Origin: DASPJR01 sp035628505
Lineage (GTDB): Bacteria; Planctomycetota; SZUA-567; H5-PLA8
DNA length: 64,000 nucleotides
Assembly (NCBI GenBank): GCA_035628505.1
Contig: DASPJR010000220.1
Span: forward strand, 1-64,000
Reading direction: 5' to 3'
The position numbers and the translations under genes were made by a program. Shown here one piece after another: positions 55,801 through 63,800 of this stretch. Positions within the stretch are counted from its first letter, which is position 1. Each line of letters begins with the position of its first letter. The notes beneath the pieces were generated by a model. It did no database searches. It saw only the letters and a list, made by a program, of their open reading frames with translations, and was not told the origin of the DNA.

Positions 55801-56181
55801 AATGAATGCTACCGCCGGAATGAAAGCATCGTGCCGCAGCAGGCGCTGGCACTCGCAAATAGTCCGCTCAGCATGGCGCAGTCGCGAATTCTTGCTGAAA
55901 AGCTGACCTCTCTTGCCGGCAGCGGCGCGGATGCAGCGAGCCGCTTTATTACGTTGGCGTGCGAAAGCATTCTATGCCGGCCGCCGAGCAGCGAAGAGAA
56001 AGAGGCCTGCGCAGAGTTTCTCAGTTCGCAGACGAAGCTGTTCTCTGATGCCTCTGCCCTGAAGAGGTTTGACTCCGGCGACGCTGTCACGGTGAAGCCG
56101 TCGCGCGATCCGCAGCAGCGCGCGCGGGAGAATCTGGTCCATGTGTTGTTCAACCATAACGACTTTGTGACGATTCGATGA
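52822..56181 (+). CDS. Planctomycete-type cytochrome/DUF1549/DUF1553 protein (intact copy)
   Basis: The 1119-residue product begins with a signal peptide (LLILGVITSASLLASD). The planctomycete cytochrome-like motif CYACHG is followed by GLRLDAG and HDMEIMPPEGSPL; DUF1549 follows (DLIGLPPTREQL, YGERWGRHWMDVWRYSD, CAKCHDHKFDPI). An unusual long middle part holds an Ala/Lys/Glu-rich coiled coil, a lamin-G-like beta domain (FDMAKPELWTRG, DFSLRVKFKITGG, VYVDEKLVLVYT), and a second coiled coil (about residues 690-800). DUF1553 then closes (ARVAINHMWLRHFG, LTSNRRSLYFRH, FLELFDAANPNE). The protein is secreted; its biochemical role is unknown. It begins 31 bp after the second dehydratase gene and is paired with the DUF1501 gene that starts 10 bp after it. 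Confidence 0.88.
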   Translation: MIPDSTEHCKEIRRGLRRSLLILGVITSASLLASDVDYVKEIKPLFAERCYACHGTLQKKSGLRLDAGTLMLKGGNAGPAVIPGRADDSPLIHAVTGTHDMEIMPPEGSPLKEEEVAMLRRWINSGAKFPSDEKIPPDPSEHWAFKVPVRPAVPQVKNSSWVRNPVDAFVAREHERLKLAHKPEANAATLLRRVYLDLIGLPPTREQLSAFLKDSSSNAYEKVVDELLASPRYGERWGRHWMDVWRYSDWAGFGMEVRYSQPHIWRWRDWIIESLNEDKPYDRMIHEMLAADELSPDDLKALRATGYLARHYHRFNRNVWMDNVVEHTGKAFLGLTFNCAKCHDHKFDPILQKEYYQFRAFFEPYNVRIDRVPGQRDTTKDGFTRIFDANADAKTFLFHRGNDAEPDKDPLSAIPPKILGSSIEIKPVTLPLAVRYPDLRPFVIAEDQAALKNECEKAKSEITKAETALAAAQAAFDKSKEEKPAPPETPVAAAGPVFLHDEFDMAKPELWTRGAGQWEYKEGRLAQTQLGLAEHAVTSNADHPQDFSLRVKFKITGGTTYYSTGFHFDTNADSENSVYLSAHAPSPKAQISWRSGNNRNYPPAGATALPIRANQEYTLQVLVREQLMNVYVDEKLVLVYTLTRPRKAGRLVLWTYDATAEFSEINVHTLPTQVKLAEALDSKAASKSAASPAETLRKAQDAVPLARAKLAHAEAELASYAARLAAEQARFSEPPAPPADIESLAKKAKEMQIAAMVAKAEVDVLQAEQALAAAKAGGEKAKKIEEAEKTLAAKKKSVDDARAYSKPYSPIGAGPQPATSTGRRLALARWLTAKTNPLTARVAINHMWLRHFGEALVPSVFDFGLHGRKPANQDLLDWLACELTDRGWSMKAIHKLIVMSSTYRLQSTTRDDNEANRRIDPDNAYLWRANARRMEGEMVRDSILYLAGSLDLTTGGAEIDHMAGLTSNRRSLYFRHANEKQVLFLELFDAANPNECYRRNESIVPQQALALANSPLSMAQSRILAEKLTSLAGSGADAASRFITLACESILCRPPSSEEKEACAEFLSSQTKLFSDASALKRFDSGDAVTVKPSRDPQQRARENLVHVLFNHNDFVTIR

Positions 56182-56191
56182 GGGCCCATCC

Positions 56192-57667
56192 ATGAATAAG
56201 CACGATCGCTGCTGCGGCACGTCGCGGCGCACGTTTCTTTCCGATATGGGCATGGGATTCACCGGGCTGGTGCTCGGTTCGATGCTGCACCGGGACGGAA
56301 TCGTTCGCGCAGAGGGTGAAATCTGGCGGCCGCCGGACGGCAAACCGCACTTCGCGCCAAAAGCCAAGAGTGTGATCTGGCTCTTCATGCTCGGTGGCAC
56401 CAGTCACATGGAAAGCTTCGATCCCAAGCCGGCGCTGAACAAGTATGTCGGCAAAACGATCGCCGAAACTCCGTTCAAAGACACGCTCGACTCGAAGTTT
56501 GTAAAAAAGAATCTTCGCGAGGTGGTTCCAGGACTGCACAAGATTCAGCCGAAGATTTATCCACTGCAGACTGGCTTCAAAAAGCGCGGACAGAGCGGCA
56601 TCGAAGTGAGTGATTGGTTCCCGCACGTCGGTGAGTGTGTTGATGAGATTTCAGTCGTCCGTTCGATGTGGACAACCGACAACGACCATGGCGCGCAGCT
56701 CCAATTCCACACGGGGCGCCACGCGCTTGAAGGAAATTTCCCAACGATCGGGTCGTGGGTGCATTACGGGCTGGGCTCGCTGAACGAAAACCTGCCTCAA
56801 TTCGTTGTTCTCGGAACGCCCATCGCGGATTGCTGTGGCGGCATCGGCGGGCACGGTGCCAATTATCTCGGACCCGAGCACAGTGGCGTGCAGCTGAAGG
56901 TGGATGCGGGAGCTCCGCTGCCGTTCAGCACGCCTGGCAAAGATGTGCTGATCAAAGAGCAGGAAGCCGAATTTGGCCTGCTGAAAAAACTGAATGCGCA
57001 GTCGTTGCTCGAGTACCCGCACGACAAGGCGTTGCAGGCACGCATTAAGAGCTACGAGATGGCGTTCAGGATGCAGGTCTCAATCCCTGAAGTGCTGAAG
57101 ATGGAAGCCGAGGACGAGGCGACCAGAAAACTGTATGGGCTCGACGCGGCCCACACGAAGACTTTTGGCCGACAATGCCTCGCCGCTAGACGCCTGGTGG
57201 AGCGTGGCGTGCGCTTCATCCAGGTTTTTCATGGAAACAATGGCGCCGCCGGAGCGTGGGATGCGCACAGTGACTTAAAAAACAGCCACACCAAGCTCTG
57301 CGCGGAAGTTGACCAACCCATTGCGGCGCTGGTGAAAGATCTGAAGCAGCGTGGGCTGCTGGATGAAACGCTGGTGGTTTGGGCCACTGAGTTCGGCCGC
57401 ACGCCGGGCGCGCAGGGTGCCGACGGGCGCGATCACCATCCGTTCGGATTCAGCATCTGGATGGCCGGTGGCGGCATCAAGAAAGGCGTGGTTCACGGCG
57501 CAACCGATGAGCTCGGCTTTCACGCCGTCGAGAACCGGCATTATGTCACCGACGTCCACGCGACAATTCTACATCAGCTCGGACTCGATCCGCGCCGGCT
57601 CGTCGTGCCCGGCCGTCAACGCCTGGAGATCGATTTCGGCAAGCCAATCAAGGAAATCATCGCCTGA
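56192..57667 (+). CDS. DUF1501 family protein (Tat-exported), second copy
   Basis: The 491-residue product starts with a twin-arginine-like leader (TSRRTFLSDMGMGFTGLVLG). DUF1501 features follow: VIWLFMLGGTSHMESFDPKP, SDWFPHVGECVDEISVVRSMW, QFHTGRHALEGNFPTIGSWVHYG, AARRLVERGVRFIQVFHG, ETLVVWATEFGRTP and HATILHQLGLDPRRLVVPG. It is about 30 residues longer than the copy at 43347 and closer to the standard family length. It is the last gene of the plus-strand operon and ends 40 bp from the convergent htpG; no clear terminator hairpin is visible between them. Confidence 0.88.
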   Translation: MNKHDRCCGTSRRTFLSDMGMGFTGLVLGSMLHRDGIVRAEGEIWRPPDGKPHFAPKAKSVIWLFMLGGTSHMESFDPKPALNKYVGKTIAETPFKDTLDSKFVKKNLREVVPGLHKIQPKIYPLQTGFKKRGQSGIEVSDWFPHVGECVDEISVVRSMWTTDNDHGAQLQFHTGRHALEGNFPTIGSWVHYGLGSLNENLPQFVVLGTPIADCCGGIGGHGANYLGPEHSGVQLKVDAGAPLPFSTPGKDVLIKEQEAEFGLLKKLNAQSLLEYPHDKALQARIKSYEMAFRMQVSIPEVLKMEAEDEATRKLYGLDAAHTKTFGRQCLAARRLVERGVRFIQVFHGNNGAAGAWDAHSDLKNSHTKLCAEVDQPIAALVKDLKQRGLLDETLVVWATEFGRTPGAQGADGRDHHPFGFSIWMAGGGIKKGVVHGATDELGFHAVENRHYVTDVHATILHQLGLDPRRLVVPGRQRLEIDFGKPIKEIIA

Positions 57668-57707
57668 GCAGCCGCTGAGAGCTAAAAACGCGTGAGAACG
57701 AGACCGG

Positions 57708-59573
57708 CTACTTTTCAGCGTCCTTGATCAGCAGTTCATTGACGCGTTGGGCAAAGCCGGCGGGATCCTTGATTTTCGACCCCTCGGCAATAAGCGCCTG
57801 GTCATAGAGCAGCCGCGCATATTTGTCGACGCGCTCGTCAGCAGCATTCTGTTGATAGATTTTCTGCATCGCGGCAACGGCAGGATGCTCGGCGTTGAGC
57901 TCGAGGATGCGGCGGGTTTCGGCGGTCTCGCGGCCCGCGCGCTTGAGCAGCCGTTCCAGGTTGGCGCTCATCTCGCCTTCTTCAGTCACCAGGCACGACG
58001 CGCTGTTTTTCAGCCGGCCGGACAGGCGGATGTCTTTCACATCGCTAAGCGTCGATTTCATTTTCGCGAGCAGATCTTTGAACGCGCTTACTTTCTGCTC
58101 ATCGACCTTGTCTGCGTCCTGAACGCCTTTATCGGCGGCTTTCAATTTCTTGCCTTTGTAGTCGCTGAGCGACTGCACAAGAATCTCATCGATCGGCTCG
58201 GTCATCAGCAGAACGTCGTAGCCTTTTTCTTTGAGCACTTCGAGATAGGGAGAGTTCTCGAGCTGCTCGCGCGTTTCGCCCGTGAGGTAATAGATTTCAT
58301 TTTGGCCGGCCGGCATTGCTCCGACGTAGTTGCTCAAGCTGGTCATCTTGCCCGATTCGGTTTTTGTGCTCTCGAACAGGAGCAGATCAGCCAGCTTCTC
58401 ACGATTCGGGTAATCGCGGTTGATTCCTTCCTTGAGGAAGCCCGAGAAGTTGCCGTAAAATTCCAGGTACTTGTCGTTCTCCTTCTCCTTCATCTCCGCG
58501 AGCGTGGCGAGGATCTTATTCACGAGGTTGTTGCGGATCTTTTCGAGCAGGGGGTTGCGCTGCAGATTTTCGCGTGAGACGTTCAGCGGCAGATCCGGAG
58601 CGTCCACGACGCCGCGCACGAAGCAGAGATATTCCGGCAGCAGCGCTTCGCAGTCATCCATGATAAACACGCGGCGAATGTACAAATGCAGCGCCTTGTG
58701 TGGATCATTCCACATGAAGTCGTATGGCTTGTGCGCGGGAATATAGAGCAGTGCTTTGAATTCGATGTTGCCTTCGGCGCTGTAATGAATCACTTTCGCC
58801 GGCTCTTCGAAATCGCGCGACAGGTGCTTGTAGAATTCATTGTACTCTTCGGTCGTGATCTCTGATTTGCTTCGCAGCCACAGCGCCTTGCGCGCGTTCA
58901 GGATTTCTTCTTCGATCTTCTTCTCGTCTTTATCAGTGCGCTCAACATCGATGGCAATCGGATGTTCGACGAAGTCCGAATACTTTTTGACGATTTCGCG
59001 CAGGCGCCATGTCTCAAGGAATTCTTCGCTGCCTTCCTTCAGATGCAGAATAACGTCAGTGCCACGCGTTTCCTTTTCGACGTTCTCGACAGAGAAATCG
59101 CCTTCGCCGGTCGATTCCCACCAGACACCGGCTTTCTTGTCGCCGGCCTGGCGCGAGATCACGGTTACTTTGTCCGCGACCATGAACGCCGAGTAAAAGC
59201 CCACACCGAACTGCCCGATCAGCTCGGGCCGGTCTTTGGCGTTGGCTGCTTTCAGGCTTTCAAGGAAGGCGCGTGTACCAGACTTTGCAATTGTGCCGAG
59301 ATTCTCAACAATGGCCTCGCGCGACATGCCGATGCCGTTGTCGGAGATCGTCAGAGTCTTCTTGTCTTTGTTAGGGATGAGCTTGATCTTCCAATCCGAA
59401 TTTTCTTCCAGCAGCTCGTGTTTCGTGAGCGACTCGAAGCGAACTTTATCGATAGCATCGCTCGCATTGCTGATCAGTTCGCGCAGGAAAATGTCTTTAT
59501 GCGTGTAAAGCGAATGAATAATGATATTGAGGAGCTGCTTAAGCTCCGTCTTAAACTGCATCGTTTCGGCCAT
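57708..59573 (-). CDS. htpG: Molecular chaperone HtpG (Hsp90 family)
   Basis: The 621-residue product is an Hsp90-family chaperone, an ATP-dependent cytoplasmic protein-folding factor. The N-terminal ATPase has LRELISNASDAIDKVRFESL, TISDNGIGMSREAIVENLGTI, GQFGVGFYSAFMVADKV and GTDVILHLKEG; the middle domain has LYIPAHKPYDF, RRVFIMDD and LPLNVSRENLQRNPLL. The end (LLIKDAEK) is standard. The start is placed at ATG 59573 (MAETMQFKTELKQL), since the 24 residues read upstream of it lack homology to HtpG. It ends with a TAG stop. It is separated by 195 bp from mtnA on the same strand and probably has its own promoter. Confidence 0.95.
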   Translation of the reverse strand: MAETMQFKTELKQLLNIIIHSLYTHKDIFLRELISNASDAIDKVRFESLTKHELLEENSDWKIKLIPNKDKKTLTISDNGIGMSREAIVENLGTIAKSGTRAFLESLKAANAKDRPELIGQFGVGFYSAFMVADKVTVISRQAGDKKAGVWWESTGEGDFSVENVEKETRGTDVILHLKEGSEEFLETWRLREIVKKYSDFVEHPIAIDVERTDKDEKKIEEEILNARKALWLRSKSEITTEEYNEFYKHLSRDFEEPAKVIHYSAEGNIEFKALLYIPAHKPYDFMWNDPHKALHLYIRRVFIMDDCEALLPEYLCFVRGVVDAPDLPLNVSRENLQRNPLLEKIRNNLVNKILATLAEMKEKENDKYLEFYGNFSGFLKEGINRDYPNREKLADLLLFESTKTESGKMTSLSNYVGAMPAGQNEIYYLTGETREQLENSPYLEVLKEKGYDVLLMTEPIDEILVQSLSDYKGKKLKAADKGVQDADKVDEQKVSAFKDLLAKMKSTLSDVKDIRLSGRLKNSASCLVTEEGEMSANLERLLKRAGRETAETRRILELNAEHPAVAAMQKIYQQNAADERVDKYARLLYDQALIAEGSKIKDPAGFAQRVNELLIKDAEK

Positions 59574-59768
59574 TTTAAGAGCGCTCCAGAAACACGGGTC
59601 CACGCCAGTGCAATCAAAGAGCGTGCCACGGCCATTGATCTGCAACCTGTTGCCAAGTAAGGATCTACGTGAAGAAGTTACCAGTCGTCAGACTCCAGAG
59701 GCATTCTGGCTTAGTCAATTCGACCTGCTATTCCGATGAATGCAGGCGGCTGGCTTCGATTAATGTTT

Positions 59769-60860
59769 TTAAAAGGAAAATGGCGGCTGCAGCACGCCTC
59801 GTTCAGTGATCCAGCCGGCGATCAACTCGGCCGGCGTGACATCGAAGGCAGGATTAAAGACACCGGCTTCTGGCGGGACCGCCAGCTTCCCGTGATTCTC
59901 TGAAATTTCTTTTCGATTGCGCTCTTCGATGGGAATTTTGCTGCCGTCGCTGAGCGAGAGGTCAAAGGTGGAACTCGGCGCTGCCACCAGAAACGGAACG
60001 CCGTGGTGTTTGGCCAGGATTGCCACGCCGTACGTGCCGATCTTATTTGCCGTGTCGCCATTGGCGGCGATGCGGTCGGCGCCCACGATCACTGCGTCGG
60101 GTTTGCGGTCGCGAAGGACGCTGGCCGCCATGTTGTCGCAGATTACCGTCACATCGATGCCCGCCCGCGAGAGTTCCCAGCTCGTCAGGCGCGCGCCTTG
60201 CAGTAGCGGACGTGTTTCATCAGCATAAACTTTTACGCTTAAGCCCAGGTTCTGCGCTGCATACATCACGGACAGCGCCGTGCCAGATCCGGCAGTAGCG
60301 AGCGCTCCGGCATTGCAGTGCGTCATTAAGGTAACGTTCGTCCGCGCCCCGAGCCGCTTCTGCAGCCATTCGGCGCCGAAGCGCCCGATGCGGTCGCACA
60401 TCTGCCGGTCTTCGGAAAAAATGGCGAGCGCTTCCTCCTCCAGGATGGCAGATAACGAAGTGGGGGCGGGTAGGGGACTGAGGCCATGAACGCGAGCACG
60501 GCAGCGCTCGACGGCCCATTTCAAATTCACAGCCGTCGGCCGCACTTCAATCAGGTGATTGCAGCGCGCGTCGAATTCTTTCAGCCACGCCTGACCGGTC
60601 AAGGAGGCCGGAATTTCTCGCGCGATCAAAACGGTGCCGAACGCAGCGGCGCATCCAATGGCTGGCGCCCCGCGAACGACAAGGCGGAAGATGCAGTCTT
60701 CCAGCAGGGCGACAGAGGACACATCAATGTACGCTTCCTCGGCGGGCAGACGGGTCTGATCAAGCAGGCGCAGCGTCCCGTTGTTCCAGCTCAGCGCGGC
60801 TGGAATGCGGGAAAGGGTGTTTACGGTTTCGATAAAAGGCGTAGCCGGCGACTTACTCAT
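59769..60860 (-). CDS. mtnA: S-methyl-5-thioribose-1-phosphate isomerase
   Basis: The 363-residue product is MtnA, which turns methylthioribose 1-phosphate into methylthioribulose 1-phosphate in methionine salvage. Typical segments are VVRGAPAIGCAAAFG, PTAVNLKWAVER, LTHCNAGALATAGSGTALSV (with the catalytic Cys), VICDNMAASVL and GADRIAANGDTANKIGTY (with the catalytic Asp). Its start codon overlaps the end of the upstream DUF4388/TPR/PQQ gene by eight bases, so it is probably translated from the same transcript. No other methionine-salvage gene lies in the window. Confidence 0.95.
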   Translation of the reverse strand: MSKSPATPFIETVNTLSRIPAALSWNNGTLRLLDQTRLPAEEAYIDVSSVALLEDCIFRLVVRGAPAIGCAAAFGTVLIAREIPASLTGQAWLKEFDARCNHLIEVRPTAVNLKWAVERCRARVHGLSPLPAPTSLSAILEEEALAIFSEDRQMCDRIGRFGAEWLQKRLGARTNVTLMTHCNAGALATAGSGTALSVMYAAQNLGLSVKVYADETRPLLQGARLTSWELSRAGIDVTVICDNMAASVLRDRKPDAVIVGADRIAANGDTANKIGTYGVAILAKHHGVPFLVAAPSSTFDLSLSDGSKIPIEERNRKEISENHGKLAVPPEAGVFNPAFDVTPAELIAGWITERGVLQPPFSF

Positions 60861-63800
60861 CGAACCCTAGAACCTTCCCGTCGCGGCTGATGGCATAGAC
60901 ACGCTTGCCGGATACCATGGGCGAACCAATGATTGCCTTGTTGCTTTCAAATTGGTAGACCCAGCGGATGGCCCCGCTTTCAGCATCAACGGAATAGAGT
61001 CGGCCCTTGTCGGTGCCAAAATAGACGGCTTTTTCCAGCACGGCGGGCTTATGCCGCACATCGCCGATGTCGTTGTCCTGAACTTTCCACAGGCGCTGGC
61101 GGGTGCCTAGGTCTGCGCACCAGAATCCATCTTTGTCGACAGTCCCCGCGTAGATGCGTTTGCGCACAATCAGCGGCTCGCACACAAACGGTCCGGCATT
61201 TTCCAGCACAACGCGATATTCGAAGTTGTTCTTCGCGAGCTTAAACAGATAAATCACGCCATCGTCGGCGGCGATCACGATATCACCATCGTAAACAACC
61301 GGTTTCGAGCGCAGCGATAAGGCCTCAGGATTCGGCGTCCATTCGCGGGCAACCTGCGTCTTGAGTGACACGCCGCGCAGCTTTCCATCCTGGCAGCCGG
61401 CAAGAACCATGGAATCATTGTCGATGCCCGTCACGCTGGATGTGATGCCGGCGGCAAAGTCGATGGCTCCGCCGCTGACGGGCAGACCCGTTTCGCAATC
61501 GTACAGCAGCAGTTTTTTCTCGAGCGGGACGGCCAGGATGGATGCATTGGCAAGCAGCGGCAGGCGCAGCACGCTGGGTTTAGCGGTAAGATCGCGTCCT
61601 TTACCCTTCTGCGACCAGACCTGCTTCATCGTTGCCGTGTCCACCCCAAAACAGTCGCCTGCTTTTGTGCAGAAAACGATCAGGTCGCTCTTGCCCTCGC
61701 GCTTTACAAGATTCAGCGGACCGTACACCTCCATGTTCAGCGAACCAGTCGGTGCGGCTTTGAATTCCTTTACCGACATGTTCGTTGCGATTGAATTGAT
61801 CTGCAGCAGCGAGCCATCGGAGGTGCCGACATACAGCACATTCCCCGCCATCAGGGGCTCGCCGGAAAGGTAGGCGTCAGCCGGCATCGACGATCGAAGA
61901 TCGACGCGCAGAGCCGGATCACGCTCCATCTTCAGATTGAAGATAGAGCTGCGCAGTTCGGAGGTGCTGAGGACCTGCGTTTTGAAGCCGTCCTTGCGGA
62001 ATTCGAATTTGTGTGGCTCGCCGGCGCTGTAGCGGAAGGTGTTGGCTTCGCGGGTTCCGCCGACCTGCACCGTTCCAAACCAGCGCGTGTCGAGGTACAC
62101 TTTGACATCGTTGATGTTGGGCTTGACCATCACGGGCATTTCAATTTCGCTGACTTTAACATCCGGATAGCCTCGGAACTCATTCATGAAGGCAAGCTTG
62201 TAACTGTATTCCTCTTCGACGCTGGCGAATACCTGGTCGGGCTTGGCCGCGGTCACCTTTTCCTTGCCCTGCTTCAAGCGGTCGATGATTGCCTGCGCTT
62301 CGGCCTTGCCTTTTTCCGCCTGGAACCTGGCCTTTTCGGAAGCCGCGTCGTTGTCCAGAACGTTCTGGTATAGCTCGACCGCTTCGAAGACGCGCTTAGC
62401 TTTCATGGCGTTGTCGGCGTTCTCGCGGCTGAGCTCTGCTTTGCGCGAGAGTTCTTCCCGGTACTTAACGGCGCTGTTCTCCGCGGCCTTCGCCATTTCC
62501 TGAAGTTGGGCGATCTGCGCCGTGGCTTTCTTGTTAAATCCGAGCACCGGAGAAAAGATCTTTGCGAGCGGGAGATACGTTTCAGCCGCCTGCGAGTACC
62601 GGCCGCCGGCTTCTTTGTATTTCTTGTCCGCCTCCAGCTTGCTGGCTTCAACCTGCAATTCCAGCGCGCTGCGCTCGGCGACCGAATAAGCCTGCCAGTT
62701 CAGATGCTCCTTGAAGGCGACAATGGCGCCTGCAAGGCCAACAACCGCGATGAACACCATCGCAAAGACGGCCTTGCGCTTTCGCGCGAGGCGGTCTTCT
62801 TTGGTGAGCATGACGTCGTTGAGCTTTTTCTTCAGGTTCTTATTCGCCGGCCGGAGGTGCATTGCCCGGCGGTAAGCGTCGACCGCCAGCTTCACGTTCC
62901 CATTCTTGCCCGCAAAATCGCCAAGGAGTTCAAGCTGATGGCCGGCGGCGTCTTTCTGATTGTCCTGCAGCAGCAGTTCGATCAGGGCGTTGCGAAGATC
63001 GATGTGGCTGGGGTCGCAATCGACCGCAGCGGCCGCGGCGGTGCGGGCCTGCGGAAGATGATTCTGGTCGCGGAACGTCTCAAAAAGTTCCTGGTAGTGA
63101 ACGAAGGCCTCGCGCTTCTGGCCGCGCTTGGCGTAAATCGCCGCCAGCTGTTCGTGGGCCTTGATGTGCTTGGACGAAAGTGCCAGAACGCGGCGGTAAA
63201 GATCCAGGGCAGCTTCTTCGCGCCCAGCCTGCTGCTCGGCTTCGGCAAGCACGGTATAGTGAATGCAGGCCTTGTCGATCTGATTGTCACGCGCCAGCGA
63301 CTCAGCGAGCTCGCGGCGGATTTTCGCGTTTTCGCCTCCGAGGGCCAGAATGCGTTCGAGTACTTTCACGCGCCGCTTGGGCATGTCCGAACGCATGCAT
63401 TCCTGCTCGGCAACAGTCAATTCAGAGACTGCCGCCGGACGGATCAGTGAAGACTGCAGGAAGGACGAGAGCGCGGTTAGCACTTCAAATTTAAAGAGGT
63501 TTGAATCCAGGATGATGTCTTCGACGTCGCGCGCGCAATCGATGAGTGACGCGACGCGTTTTTCAACGGGGTCGGTCTCCATCTCGCCGCTTTCGATGGC
63601 TTTGCGGGCGGCCAGATCCATGCAATAGATTTCCTTGAACGAGGAAATCTGTTTTTTCAGGCGGTCCCACTCGTCTACGCGCCGCGCTGCTTCCATGATC
63701 AGGTGCGAAATGGGAAGCGACGGTCCCTTTCCGGTGCTGATCTGGCCGATGAAGAGGGATTCCTGCGGCGAGCCCTCGTTGAATTCGAAGTTCGCCTTTT

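Noticed and set aside
57747..58577. Plus-strand frame of 276 codons
   Set aside because: It is antisense to htpG, which is certain.
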